Below, piece by piece: positions 53,365 to 64,000 of a stretch of DNA of 64,000 bases. Numbering within the stretch: the stretch's first letter is position 1; each line of letters starts with the position of its first letter. The position numbers and the translations under genes are program-made. The notes beneath the pieces are model-generated. The model had not been told where the DNA came from, made no database searches, and saw nothing but the letters and a program-made list of their open reading frames with translations. The stretch is from positions 124,001 to 188,000 of the forward strand of contig JADHYV010000012.1 in assembly GCA_027604705.1 (NCBI GenBank), given 5' to 3'. Origin of the DNA: Allomyces arbusculus (Eukaryota > Blastocladiomycota > Blastocladiomycetes > Blastocladiales > Blastocladiaceae).

Positions 53365-55104
53365 TCACTGGATCAAGTCGAGCGTCGGTCGCTTGTTATT
53401 GCTCGGCATCGTCAGCGACCGCGTCACCCGTGCACCGCGTCCCGGCGGAGCCAATCCCACCACGGTTGCAGGTTTCCCGAGCAAATCACCACCACCGCGC
53501 AACGCCGCAGCACGTTGCAGCGCGTGGAGCTGTGACTCGAGGTCAACGGCAGCTTTACCCTGCAGCACCGACACCTTGGACACGAGAGCGTCCTCGAGCT
53601 TGGCGTGCTTGTCGCGCAGGTACTGCGTGTGCGCATCGACGTTCTCTGGCGGTGGTGGTGGCGACGACCGCGACAACGAGCCCGAGCCTGCCGACGACGC
53701 TGACGCAGGCATCTCGGCCGGCGGAACTGGCACCACGCCCTCGGCACCGACCGGCTCCTGCACCGGCGCTTCTCGACTACTCGCCGACCCGAGCGCCGAG
53801 AACAAGTGTCCAGGGGCAGCAAACACGGACGACGCGCCGCGCGAGATCTGCGCCGACAATTTCCGGTTCATCGAGACGATTTGCGCGATCCGCGTTGCCG
53901 CGTACATGTCGCGCTCGAGCAACGCCGCGTCGTGCTTCTGTGTCGTCTCCTGCGCGTCAGCAACTGCATAGTCCAAAAACATGCGCACGTGGTCGACGAA
54001 TTGGTCCACGGCCTTGGCGTATTTAGCCGAGTGCTCGGCTTGTGTGCCAAAGTGCGCCGCTAAATTCGTCAAGACTGATCTCGTTGGCGCCATCGCGTCG
54101 CCCGCGGGTTCAAACTCGGCGAGAACCATCGCGTTCTCTTTCATTTGCGCACACAAGTCGGTTTCGGCGTCGGCGACGGCACGGACGGCGCGCGCGTACG
54201 CGGCCGCAGCGGATTCGGTGCGGCTATACACGCCGTGCAACGCCGCGAGCGAGGCTTTGGTCGCGCGGACCGCGGGCGTCTCGGTGGTTCCCGCGAGCGG
54301 GAGCAAGGTTCCGGCAATCGTCTTGGTCGGGGCCGGCGTGATCGGGTCCATGACGTGCGCGAGCTGCGTGAACGGTTGTTGCACGACTTTGGTCCCAAAC
54401 TCCTTGGTCTTGCGCAGCCAGACGGCCGGGTTCGCGAACGCAAACGGGTCCGATGGTGCTGCGGAAATGGGCGCATTGCGCGACGGGTGGACGGTGCCGG
54501 GTGGCGCCCTGGGGTGGTGGTGCGGGGCGGGCGCATCCGCGAGCGAAATTTCCACCACGTCGTCGTTCTCGTCGGTTGATGGGTGCACGCCTGTGGGGTC
54601 TGACGGGGTTTCGGAAATTACGGGGAGACCCGATGGGCTCGCGGTCCTTGCCGTTGTAACGTCGCCGATGGCAACGTCCTCTGTCCCGGTCGACGCGGGC
54701 GCACCACCGCCCAAATCGGCCGTCAAGTCGCTCAGCGGCTCTGGGTCAGCGCGCCACGGGTCGATGCGCGTGAACGTGCCCGTCCACGACGACGGGCGGT
54801 ACGACGAGACGGTCTCGACCGGTTCGCTTATAACCACAGCATTGGCTGCAGCGGGTTCGCTGGTAATCTGTGCTTGACTCAAGTCCGACGCAGCGTGAGG
54901 ATCCGGTACGGTCGGCGCGTGCTCCCCAACCCCGCTCCGCGAATGGCTCAACGTCGCAGAACTGGCGCCCGACACGCCGCGGAGCTTTTTCTCAAAGGCG
55001 TCCAGCAGCCGGTCATCGACGCGCGGCTTGCGTGCGGCCGAGGTCATGGAGTAGGTGCTGCCGGCGTTGGGCGGCGAGGACTTGCCGTCGAGCGGCGCCG
55101 ACAT
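53365..55104 (-). CDS. BAR-like coiled-coil protein, possibly a sorting-nexin relative without PX
   Basis: Single exon, 579 residues. The first 200 residues are polar and acidic, probably disordered. From about residue 220 a helical region begins (AVWLRKTKEFGTKVVQQPF), continuing through AVRAVADAETDLCAQMKENA, TNLAAHFGTQAEHSAKYAKA, VDQFVDHVRMFLDYAVADAQ and KHDAALLERDMYAATRIAQI. The heptad-like spacing and the rise-and-fall of long helices resemble the BAR part of sorting nexins (SNX4/Atg24 or Vps5 style). No PX domain (no RRYSEF-type motif) was found. A last coiled coil, KHAKLEDALVSKVSVLQGKA, is near the C-terminus. Membrane-curvature or endosomal function is inferred only. Confidence 0.55.
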   Translation of the reverse strand: MSAPLDGKSSPPNAGSTYSMTSAARKPRVDDRLLDAFEKKLRGVSGASSATLSHSRSGVGEHAPTVPDPHAASDLSQAQITSEPAAANAVVISEPVETVSSYRPSSWTGTFTRIDPWRADPEPLSDLTADLGGGAPASTGTEDVAIGDVTTARTASPSGLPVISETPSDPTGVHPSTDENDDVVEISLADAPAPHHHPRAPPGTVHPSRNAPISAAPSDPFAFANPAVWLRKTKEFGTKVVQQPFTQLAHVMDPITPAPTKTIAGTLLPLAGTTETPAVRATKASLAALHGVYSRTESAAAAYARAVRAVADAETDLCAQMKENAMVLAEFEPAGDAMAPTRSVLTNLAAHFGTQAEHSAKYAKAVDQFVDHVRMFLDYAVADAQETTQKHDAALLERDMYAATRIAQIVSMNRKLSAQISRGASSVFAAPGHLFSALGSASSREAPVQEPVGAEGVVPVPPAEMPASASSAGSGSLSRSSPPPPPENVDAHTQYLRDKHAKLEDALVSKVSVLQGKAAVDLESQLHALQRAAALRGGGDLLGKPATVVGLAPPGRGARVTRSLTMPSNNKRPTLDLIQ

Positions 55105-55303
55105 GGTGGATACTTGCGTGCGGGTCGGTAGGTGCGGTTGCTGATGATTGCGAGGAGCTGCGAGTCGAGATTTGTGCCGGGATGGTGTGTTCGTCGTGTG
55201 CGAAATGTAGCAGCAGCGAGTACAATATTGTTCATCAAAACGATCCAGACTTTATGGCTCACGCCTTGATGATGTGCAACTCTTTCTCTTCGACAGGACC
55301 ACC

Positions 55304-56010
55304 ATGGCGGACCCTTTCAGCTTCCATGCCTTTGAGGGTGAACATCAACTGCCCGAAATCATGGGCATGATCGAAAAGGACTTGAGCGAGCCGTATTCTG
55401 TCTACACGTACCGTTTCTTCCTGCACGCCTGGCCCCAGCTTACGTTCCTGGTCCGGCTCCCCTGCTTTTACTTTCTGAGATCGGCCAAGAATATCTTGGC
55501 TATTGAGCGATGACGCTCACCGGCTCGCATATTATTTTGTTGCAGTGCCGCGACGATGAGACGAACGACTTGATTGGCGTGATCGTGTGCAAGATCGACC
55601 CGCACCGGCACTGGAAGCGCGGGTACATTGGCATGCTCGCCGTGAGCAAGGCACACCGCAAGCGCGGTATCGGTACGCTTGCGCTCGACATCGTCCACGC
55701 GGCCAACGACGCTGACGCCCATGGTGCTCCATTCAGGCCGTCAGCTCGTCCAGCGCGCCATCAAGGCCATGAAGGACCTCGGCACCGACGAGATTGTGCT
55801 TGAGACCGAGTGGGACAACAAGGGGGCGCTCAGCCTCTACGAGAACCTCGGGTTCTTGCGCGATAAGCGGCTCGCGCGGTATTACCTGAACGGCAACGAC
55901 GCGTTCCGGCTCAAAGTCCGTGCTCAAATTTCTGCTTTTTGCCCAAGTTGTTACGCTGACGGTGACCACTTTCGTAGCTCTGGTTGAACGACCACCAACC
56001 GACGGCATGA
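55304..56010 (+). CDS. NAA30: NatC N-terminal acetyltransferase catalytic subunit (Mak3/NAA30)
   Basis: Four exons (55304-55450, 55546-55672, 55737-55915, 55978-56010) close to 161 residues. [20 protein letters not shown] is the family N-terminus. [20 protein letters not shown] and [15 protein letters not shown] form the GNAT acetyl-CoA site; RKRGIG plus RQLVQRAI across intron 2 gives the RxxGxG/A loop. [20 protein letters not shown] and [14 protein letters not shown] complete the fold, and the last exon adds [10 protein letters not shown]. NatC acetylates nascent proteins starting Met plus a bulky hydrophobic residue. All three introns needed to restore the fold have normal GT/AG ends. Confidence 0.92.
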
Positions 56011-56187
56011 TCGACGTTTGAACGCGGTGGAGATGCTCGAGCAGCAAGCAGGCGACACGTTCGCGCAAGTGCGCGTTCACCTGCTCCATGCCTGTTGTGC
56101 AAACCGGACGACCCTCCAAAGGCACCGACGAAGCACTCGCGACGCGAAGGAATAACAATGTACATTAACGGCCTCTGTTCCCGTTCC

Positions 56188-56987
56188 TCACGCCGGCAAT
56201 AACCGCTCGCGCTGCGCGCCACTGCCGCCGCCCCACAATTGCTGCAGAGGCCACGCGCCCGCGCCGGCCCCACTGCTACTTCTCCCGCCACTACTCGACG
56301 CTCCTCCTGCCCCTGCGCCCCCATTCCCACCCCACGCCGGCAACTTGAGTTTCCCGAGTGCTGCGGCCCACCCGGTCCCGTTCGATGCGTTGCGTGCTCG
56401 GCTCTTTTTCCGTGCGATACTGCTGGCCGACCCGGCATTGCTGCTCGTGCGGTGCATCCCGACGCCGACGGCGATCGGCTCGAGTTCGCGCTGCATGCAC
56501 AGGTGTTCCCCGCCCATGGCGACGATCACGAGCGCGAGTAAGTTGGCCAGGTACCACATGAACGCGTCGGGTAAGCGCCAGTCGTTGTAGATGACGGAAA
56601 CGGCGAGGTGCAGGCCGTACAATGTGCAGGCGAAGTCGAGGACGAGCTTGGCGCGCTGGACGATCAGGACGAGGGCGATGCACCTGAACAGGAAGGAGAA
56701 GAACGAGGTGAGCTGTTTGGTTGGCGGAAGAGACCTGAGATTGAGAGTACGGACATGGCGCCCGCGTTCAACAGCGTCGCAATAAACACCATCCACCCCG
56801 TCGCAGTTGTGCTCACGAGCTCGTGGTACGCGAGCACGTGGTCGAGCGATATTGGTGTGCCCGTCAGGACCGTGCCGAATAGGATCAGAATCGACAGCGA
56901 CGCGTAGAACGCGGCTTGCATCGCGACGATCTGCGCGACGACCAGGTACGGGTCGAAGACCGACAGGCGGAATGATCCGAGCGCCAT
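56188..56987 (-). CDS. SYS1: SYS1 homologue, Golgi membrane protein
   Basis: Exons 56987-56755 and 56683-56188 close to 242 residues. The start FRLSVFDPYLVVAQIVAMQA matches the SYS1 N-terminus, then SLDHVLAYHELVSTTATGWM, IVQRAKLVLDFACTLYGLHL and EHLCMQRELEPIAVG. Four hydrophobic segments fit the four-span topology. SYS1 anchors the ARFRP1/Arl3 GTPase to the trans-Golgi, which in turn recruits Arl1 and golgins. The family is about 150-200 residues; here a Gly/Ser/Trp-rich extension of about 90 residues follows the last membrane segment. The donor GTCCGT restores codon ATG at the junction. Confidence 0.92.
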
Positions 56988-57908
56988 GGTTGGAGGTGGG
57001 GCGGTCGTCGTTGTGCTCGCTCGCGGGGGTATATTTGGTTGGATGGAGTGTACAGAGCGAGCTGCCCGAGCTCGAGAGACCGCGGATGGTTTGAACAGGG
57101 ATAGGGCGCCCGCAGCTACAGTCGTGTCACTTGCGGACGAGAAACGGGGCGGATATGGTGAGCTGGAACGCTTGTCAGGTTGTTCGTGTTGTTGTCATTT
57201 GTTGCTCGGGATTGCATGGCCGACGACACTGCGAACGCTGCGAACGAGCGGGGGCGGTCCTTCCTTTGGTGAGCCTGTGCCGTTCGACCATTCCAAGCCG
57301 GTGTCGATCTGTCGCAAAGCGACCCCGAGCGCCTTTTTTTGATCCATTGCGATGAGTGTTGGCAAGCACGAACCTGCTTGCCGGCTCGGCTTTTGGTGCG
57401 CGCTGGCCGTGTATGTGCCACGATCTTGAACGTGGCCAAGGTGGCCCGCCAGTCGCGCTCGGCACCACCAAATCATATCACACGTGGAACTCACACTGCC
57501 TCTCACCAGAGAGTGACGCAGCCTGCCTTCTCGTGCCTCTTATCCGTCGCACCTTGTGTTTTCTGCGGGTACAGACCTGTTCTGTTGGTCGCTGGACTGT
57601 GGGGGAAGGGGGCCGGGGTGCGGTGCGGTGCGGTGTGACGTATTAGTGCATGGGTGCATCGGTTTCTTGGAGAGGAGCGCGCTGCTGGTTAAGCAACTGG
57701 TGGTGGACGGTTCACTTTCGGATGTCTTTGATACATACGTGACGGGACGGCGGCCCGTCTTTCGAGCTCGTCTGCAACTTTCTTTGCCTGTTTCGCGCTG
57801 CGCGCTGATGGTCATGGTCATGGCCAAGACCAGGCATGGGAGACCTTTTATGTCAACAAAACACGATGTGCCCTTCGAACCCCACAAACAAAAGCTGCGC
57901 TGCCGCGC
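56988..57908. other. Intergenic region, about 920 bp, no gene seen
   Basis: Between the SYS1 start and the end of the glucosidase I gene (both minus strand). Small frames of up to 147 codons (57556-57999, +) are not conserved. A GGGGTATATTT stretch near 57026 could be part of the SYS1 promoter. Confidence 0.5.
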
Positions 57909-60721
57909 TCAATACAACTCGGCCATGATCAACACGACCAGCGACGTCCACCCGGTGAACGGATGCGACCCGCGTGGCTTTCCCGACTCGCCGTCATAAT
58001 TCTCGTACAGGAACCCCGTCGCAAGGAACCCATCCATGACCGTACGAACCACGTCCTTGCGCACCTGGGCGTACACTTCGCGCGCCACCGGATCGTTCGC
58101 GCCGTACTTGTGCAGCGCAGAGAGGATCAAGTAATTGTGGTTGACCCAAACGGCACCGCGCCAGTAGTTTTCGCCCTGCCCGTACGCGGGATCGCGTGGC
58201 GAGAGACTGCGCACGCCGTTGCCCGCGGCCGCTAGTTCGCGCACGAGCGCGAGCGATGCCGTGTATGCGTCCATGTCGACTTGCGGATCGAGAAGCTGCA
58301 GCGCAAACGGCAGAAGCGCAACGTACCCGCGGTGCGTCGCGTGCACGGACCCGTCCTCGTACGCGTTGGGCGTCAAGTCGGCAAACAGGCCTTCCTCCTC
58401 CGACCAAAACAGCGACCGCAAATTCGCTTCAGCCGCACGGCGTGCGGTCGCGACGCGGTTCGCCAGTGTCCCGTCCGTGTCGGCGGCCGGGTACTGCGCC
58501 AGCAAGTCCTCGATCACGCGCGCCTGCCACGCCATCCACGCCTGCAGATCCACGTGCAATTCGCCGATATTTGGCGGGTCCGCGCGCGGATAGTCATCGA
58601 GCCCGCTCGCGAAATTGTGCCGTGCCGTGCGCCCACGCCACCGGTAGACTTCGGTGTTGTCGAGGTCGCGGCCGTACTCGGTCGCGATCCCGAATTGCGT
58701 CGAACGGAACCATTCCCAATGTTTGACGAGTTGTGGGATCAGGTCGACCAGGAACGGCCCGAGGGAACTCATCGCCGAGTCGATGGCGGTGGGGGCCTGC
58801 GCGGGCGTGGCCACAAGTGGGACCGGCTGGCCCGGGTGGGTCAGGTCCGGGACCGCGACCACGGTGGCAGCCGACTTGTTGGCCGTCTCGGCAAGATGCT
58901 GCGCGGCGAGCAGGAGTGTCGGCGGGTTCGCAATATGCGTGCTCTGCACATGGAACTCGGCCGGCACTTTGGCGCGCGTCTCGTCCCCGAGAATCTGCTC
59001 ACGCGCGATCCACCCGTCCGCGTCCATGAGCGCGTACCATGACTCGAGCACGCTCATCGTGAGCCCGCAGTCCCACTTTTGCAGCAGGGTTTGGTGGAAC
59101 CCTTCGTCCCACAAAAATCCGCGCGGGAAGAACGGACGCGACGGCGTGGCGGTGAAGAGCGTCTGCGTGGGGCCCGGACGCACCATGGCGTCGCGCCGCT
59201 TCTTGTCATCGTCGGCGAGCTGCTCACCCTCCTCCTCCGAGTCCCAGTAGTAGAGCCAGTCAAACTTGTCGGCCTCGTTCTCAGGCGCCGGATTGATGCG
59301 TGAGTCGCCCGAGAAGAAGCCCATTCCGCCGAGCATGTTGCTGAGCGCGTACTGCGCCATGGCAATGTGGCCTGCGTCGAAACCCTTGGCGCGCAGTTGG
59401 AAGGTCGATTCGAACCGGTCGTAAAAGGCAGCTTGCCGTGCTTGCGCCCACGCGTCGGCCTGCGTCTGGTATCGTTGAGCGACTGTAACAGCGCGGTGGG
59501 TCAGAAGCCAACCGAGACGCCCATGTAGTCAGAATAGAGCATACCATCGCGCGGCTCCTCGCCTAGATGTGCCGAATGCGACACAAATGTCACATCAAAT
59601 GCAAACGGGCCATCAAACGACACTTGCGCCACGGTGCCAAGCTCATTTTCGCGCGGCTGGTCGCGGAGAGCGAAAATGTGAGCGGGCGGTGGCGGTGGGT
59701 ACCCGGCAGCCTGAGCCGCCTGCGCCTTTTCCTGCGCGCCCATGAGCAGCGCCTTGGAAATGAGGTCTTTGATTTTCCAGACATTGTTTTTGGGCAGCGA
59801 GAACGTGGCGAACCGCGGCGTGTCCCACGCAAGGTCGCCGAGCGCGGGGCTTGAGAAGGGTTGCGGGATCGTGCTCTTCGGGTCTACATGGTTTGGGACG
59901 GTGGAGGTCAGGAGAGCGACATGGCTTTTGGTGGCATAGGCGACCACTAGCGTACCGACGCGCAAGAACACTGAAAACTCGCCGAGCTCGTTCGACTCGC
60001 CGTTCAAGAGCAAGTGCTGGCCGTTCGCATTGCGCGTCGGGATTCCATTTCCATTGCCGTTGCCGTCGAGACCCGCGTAGAACAAGAAGCTCGTGGACAT
60101 GGGCTGCGTTGGGTCCAATGGTTCGCCGCGGATGCGTGCAACCCAATCACCACCTGGAGGCTTGAAGACTCAGCGAAACCGCCCAGATCCAACGTGTTTG
60201 GTGTCGTCAAGAGCACGGACCATGTTGCCCACCCGGCCTCTTGATGAGTTCGGTAGTGAAGCGCAAGTTGTTGGCTGTGTCGTTGAGATGCTGCAGCGCG
60301 TACTCGCGACCGTCGTGGACGCGGTACCCGTAATGCAGCTCTTCGTGCTGCTCGCACGTGTGGCGAATTTCTGGTTTGTCGCGGCGACAGGTTGTCAGCA
60401 GCGGTAGACGTGACATCAAGTGTTTCTTGCGCTTGGACTGCACGCACCGCGCAGGCCATTGTAGTCGCGCGTGCTAAACCACATCAGGCCGGCCAGGAGC
60501 GAGTCCTCGGCGCGCGTGCGCAAGCCGAAATAGAGGTGCGGGCGCCAAGTGCCCCAAAAGAGCGTTGCATCATCCTTGATGGTCGGCTCAAGGTGGTGCG
60601 TGAGGTGCGCCGGTTGGGACGCGTTCTCGTCGGTCGCGAGCGCCGGGACTGCAGCCAGCGCGGCCACAACAGCAAGGACCGCGGCTGCAACCAGCGCAAT
60701 CAGTGCTGGTGGTCGGGTCAT
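57909..60721 (-). CDS. GCS1: Mannosyl-oligosaccharide glucosidase I (GH63)
   Basis: Exons 60721-60448, 60370-60221, 60153-59519 and about 59465-57909 close to 871 residues; the last small intron (about 53 nt) could end 6 nt further on. An N-terminal membrane segment ([20 protein letters not shown]) fits a type II ER protein. [36 protein letters not shown] and RPGGQHGGDWVACIRGE are the GH63 N-terminal blocks. [20 protein letters not shown] carries the catalytic acid region, and [20 protein letters not shown] and [16 protein letters not shown] the C-terminal signature. The enzyme removes the outermost glucose of the N-glycan just after transfer, opening the calnexin cycle. Doa10 diverges from the same promoter. 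Confidence 0.93.
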
Positions 60722-60826
60722 TGATTATTGTGAGCGGGATCGCAGCATTTCATGGACGCGTGCTGAAGAGTGGAGCGTCTTCTGAGCCTTCTGTCGCGAC
60801 TTGATCATGGATTCGCTCACATCCGC

Positions 60827-60866
60827 CACGGTTCGCAATGGTTCGCCATGGTTCGCCACGGTTCGC
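60827..60866 (+). repeat. Four tandem 10-bp units with core GGTTCGC
   Basis: Units CACGGTTCGC, AATGGTTCGC, CATGGTTCGC and CACGGTTCGC follow each other without a gap. The period of 10 bp places each GGTTCGC on the same helix face. Seen directly. Confidence 0.92.
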
Positions 60867-60922
60867 AAGTCGCAATGATTTCATTTTGGACACCTTGAAC
60901 AACCACCTCATTTGCTCCAATA

Positions 60923-60944
60923 TTGCCGTCGACGTCGACGGCAA
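60923..60944. promoter_or_regulatory. 22-bp perfect palindrome centred on GACGTC
   Basis: The half-site TTGCCGTCGAC is followed directly by its exact reverse complement. The centre GACGTC is the core bound by CREB/ATF-class bZIP factors. It lies about 150 bp before the Doa10 start. The palindrome is seen; the factor is a guess. Confidence 0.5.
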
Positions 60945-61091
60945 CACGCTTGGACGTGCCTTTCTCATTACCAGAGCGGCTAGCTTGCTGCATTCGAACC
61001 TCAGCTCGAGCCAAGACGCGGCGATCGCGGTCGCCGACGCGCTTCAACGCCCCGCGCGCGGCCACCTCGTTTTCCAGCTCGACTCGCCACC

Positions 61092-64000
61092 ATGGACCCG
61101 ATTCCCAACAAGTGGCGCCGACCAGGCGACGAGGACTACCAATTCGACTGGACCGACCCAGAATTGCTCCACGCCGACCAGCACCGTGACATTGCGGGCA
61201 GTGCGAGCGCTTCCAGTCAATCAATTGGCGACACAGTGCTTGGCCGGTTACCAACCGACCTGAACGGACTGGCTGACATGGATGTGGCCAGGCCGCCCAA
61301 TGCCGCGCCGACTCCACCGCCGCCACCAACCCCACCGCGACCGCCGGGACCACTAGATTTGGACAGAGGAATACCAGGACCTGTCAAGTCGGACCCTGCT
61401 TTGCACGAACCCGCCGTGTGCCGCATCTGTCGCGACGAGGGCACGCCCGACAATCCCATCTACGCGCCGTGCCGATGCACGGGGTCGATTCGCCATGTGC
61501 ACCAGGATTGCTTGATGGAGTGGCTCAAGCACTCAGGCAAGTCGTCGTGCGAGGTGTGCGCCCACACGTTCACCTTCTCGTCGGGTACGCGCTGCCAACG
61601 GAACAAATATGACCGCGGTTTCCATTTTCTCATATTGGTCATTGTTCACTAGTCTACGCGCCGACTATGCCCGAGCGCATCCCCGTGCTCGTGCTCCTCA
61701 ACGGCATGATTCGCGATACAGTGCTCTTCCTGGCCCAAACCGCGCGTGTCATTGTCGTGCTCCTCCTTTGGTTCGTCGGCGTGCCTTATACCGTCTTTTG
61801 GTGGTGGCAGTTTGTCAACGCCATGACGCTCGGCCAGCCGCACGTTCCAGTACCCGACGTGCCGTTGCCGCCGTCCGACGAGGAATGGATCAAGCCCGTC
61901 ATTCTCGGGGCGCCCAAACTGCCATCCAACGTCACGGTCAAGTTTGAAAACACGGTGCTACTCGTGCTCAGCCAAGCGTCCGTCGTGCTCTTGATTCTGT
62001 CTTGCTCGACCTGAGGCTGTTTTGTGCTGACGTTTCTTGACGTTTCGATATGTAGCGTGCCGCCGCAGTTTATTCGAGACGTGCTCGAGGGACAGGTCCT
62101 GACGCTCGTCACGTTTGTGTTTGCGATCTTGCTGTTCCTGCTGCGCGAGTGGATCCTGGAAACGGTGCGCCGCTTGCACCAGCAAGAACGGCAACGACGC
62201 GTGCTCTACCGCCAGCGCGTGCAGCAGATCCAGCAACTCGTCGCGCACCAGCAGCAACTGCAGCAGCTGCGCCAAATTGAGCAGAACCTGATCCGGCAAA
62301 ATCAAGCTGTGGGTGACGCCCATTTGGACGACGAGCCCGTGGGCGCCGAGGAACATGCGCACGTCGACGCTGCGCTGGAACCGGCCGACGAGCATATACC
62401 GGACTACCGTCCCTTTGCTCCTGCGACTGGCGCGCCGCCGCCTCCACCACCACCGCCACCGGGCCGGCTTCGCGTGGACGAGCTCGATTTCATAAACCCC
62501 GAAGTTGCTCCGGATCTCGGTGGACTGTTTGAGCCCGACCCCGGTGCCGATGTCGGTGCTGCTGCTGGCGCCGTTGCGCCGCCAGTCGATTTGCCACAGC
62601 TGCTCGCTGCCGACCCGGTCCCTGCCGCGGAACTCGCTCCTGCCGACGACGCTGCGCTTGATGAGTGGGTCGACGGGCTTGTACCGCCGGCCAACGACCA
62701 GGACCAAGGTGATCTGGGCGGGTTCTGGGAAATGCTCGGGTTCCAAGGGCCCATCACGTCGCTGCTCAAGTCGCTGGCCGTTGTGCTCGTGTGCTTGGCC
62801 GTCGTCCTCGTCCTGACGCAGTGGTTGCCCCTAGCCATGGGTCGCGTCGTCATGTCGTTCCGCCCGCTCTCGCTCATGCTCGACTTGATGTACGAGTGGC
62901 GCGTTCTCATCACACCAGTGCGCAACTACTTGGCCCATGTGCTGTCGCAGCCCATCGATTACTACGCGACGCTGACGGAAGCACTCAAACTCGATCCGAC
63001 CGCTGGGTGTGAGCTGATAGCGAGTGCGGTGCCGGGCAACGACATGCTCTGGCGGCTGCTCGGGCCCGGGCTGGTTCCGCCGACACCGGCGTACCTCCCG
63101 CTGGACCCCGTCGTCCCGAGCTCGGCGCAGACGTTCATCGACACGCTCATCATGATGCAGGACACGGTTGGCGACTCGTGGACGGAACGTGCTGCGCTGA
63201 TTGCCGTGGGCCATTTCTGGACCGAACTGGGGCTCGCGCTCTACGTCGGTGTCTCGTACCGCACGCAGGCGCACTCGCGCATCATTGCGACGCTGGGGAT
63301 TGAGTACGTCAAGGCGCTGCTCACGGGGATCAAGGTTGTGCTGTTCTTTGCGATTGAGCTCGTTGCGTTCCCGACCTACTCGGGCATTCTCGTGGTCATT
63401 TTCACGGCGCCGCTGGTGCAGACGACGCTTGTGGATCAGTGGACGTTTGCCATGTCGCGGCCCGTCGCGGCGCTGTTCACGCATTGGTTTATTGGAACAA
63501 TGGTAATGTTTCATTTGGCCAATTTCGTGGGCTTGTTCCGCGATACGGTGCGTCCGGGCGTTATGTGGTTCATTCGTACGTCGACTTTGATCCTGATCCA
63601 CCGATTCGCACATCCAAATGCCGTGAACTGACCCCATTCTGTGCGAGGTGTAGGCGATCCAAACGACCCCAACTTTTCGCCGTTCCGCGAAATCGTGAAC
63701 CGGCCTATGACGGCGCAAATGCGCAAGATGCTCGTTAGCATGGGCATGTACTTGTCGGTCATTGGCGGCACCGTCGGCATGACAAGCGCGTTGCTCGCGC
63801 TGATTCCCGGCTTACTTCCATTCCGGCAATCGGGACTCGCTCTGGCCGACGTACCCATTGATCTTATTATTTTCCAAATCGTGTCGCCGCTGGTCGCACA
63901 CGCCGCCGCGACCGCCGTCTGGCCACTTGTCGTCACCCGAACATGGCTGCTCCTCGTCGGCCGCGCACTGCGACTGACGAGTTTCCTATTCGGCTCGCGG
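61092..64000 (+). CDS. SSM4: Doa10/MARCH6-type ER membrane E3 ubiquitin ligase (3' end outside window)
   Basis: Exons 61092-61584, 61653-61998, 62056-63575 and 63654 to the window edge, 902 residues so far. Residues about 110-160 form a RING-CH finger: [41 protein letters not shown]. The exon 1-2 junction gives [16 protein letters not shown], the stretch after the RING in Doa10. Hydrophobic segments include [40 protein letters not shown] and [20 protein letters not shown]; a Gln-rich helix follows the third. [20 protein letters not shown] across the last visible intron is a further Doa10 signature. Doa10 ubiquitinates misfolded membrane and nuclear-envelope proteins for ERAD. The N-terminal 100 residues are Pro-rich. 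Confidence 0.92.

Larger units (their letters stand above)
60722..61091. promoter_or_regulatory. Shared divergent promoter of glucosidase I and Doa10
   Basis: 370 bp between two start codons. It contains four tandem 10-bp units (60827-60866) and a 22-bp perfect palindrome (60923-60944). Both flanking genes act in ER protein quality control. Confidence 0.6.

Noticed and set aside
1-64000. tRNA, rRNA or snRNA genes
   Set aside because: No B-box-like GGTTCRANYCC with a matching acceptor stem and no rRNA core sequence was found by eye; a covariance-model search was not possible here.

Overview
The window is nuclear DNA of a GC-rich, intron-bearing fungus. A zoosporic lineage fits best, plausibly Blastocladiomycota; this is inferred from gene content, not from a database match. 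A radial-spoke RSPH1 homologue (28482-29386) implies a flagellated stage. A fungal-type sphingolipid front-end desaturase, ATP4, PEX11, SYS1, NatC NAA30, a Doa10 ubiquitin ligase and glucosidase I fit a fungus. Genes are compact. Introns are mostly 50-95 nt, with a few of 115-250 nt and one of about 700 nt. No virus-like element, CRISPR array, rRNA, tRNA or operon was recognised.

Layout. 0-10 kb: the 3' end of TAF1, an Nbp2/Skb5-type SH3 protein, a ubiquitin-like/AN1 protein of ZFAND4 type, TFIIE-alpha, and a family-16 protein methyltransferase. 10-21 kb: a cytochrome b5-fused desaturase, a 104-aa orphan, a P5B ATPase and mitochondrial ATP synthase subunit b. 21-31 kb: a homeodomain + TFIIS-N (LW) + PP1-docking protein like plant LUMINIDEPENDENS and S. 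pombe Ppn1, two unrecognised proteins, RSPH1, and an RGG-rich PAS-like protein. 31-38 kb: a 2.4-kb gene-free stretch, an F-box/ankyrin-like protein and a two-PAS protein. 38-46 kb: three PIF1-type helicase loci in tandem on the minus strand, two intact and one decayed. 46-64 kb: RBM26/27-type RNA-binding protein, a type-1 (bacterial/plant-like) 2-isopropylmalate synthase, PEX11, a BAR-like protein, NAA30, SYS1, glucosidase I, and the first 902 residues of Doa10/MARCH6.

Genes that fit together. TAF1, TFIIE-alpha, the Ppn1/LD-like protein and RBM26/27 act in Pol II transcription or RNA fate. Glucosidase I and Doa10, both ER quality-control proteins, lie head to head across a 370-bp promoter that carries four 10-bp repeats and a 22-bp palindrome. 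The PIF1 pair looks split between a nuclear-type and a mitochondrial-type copy.

Exon models were built by hand from conserved protein motifs plus GT/AG sites. In most multi-exon genes the reading frame closes exactly across all exons, which is internal support. Least certain are the ATP4 N-terminus, the short linker intron of glucosidase I, and the starts of the unrecognised genes. In my models most 5' splice sites are GTNCGT-like rather than GTRAGT.
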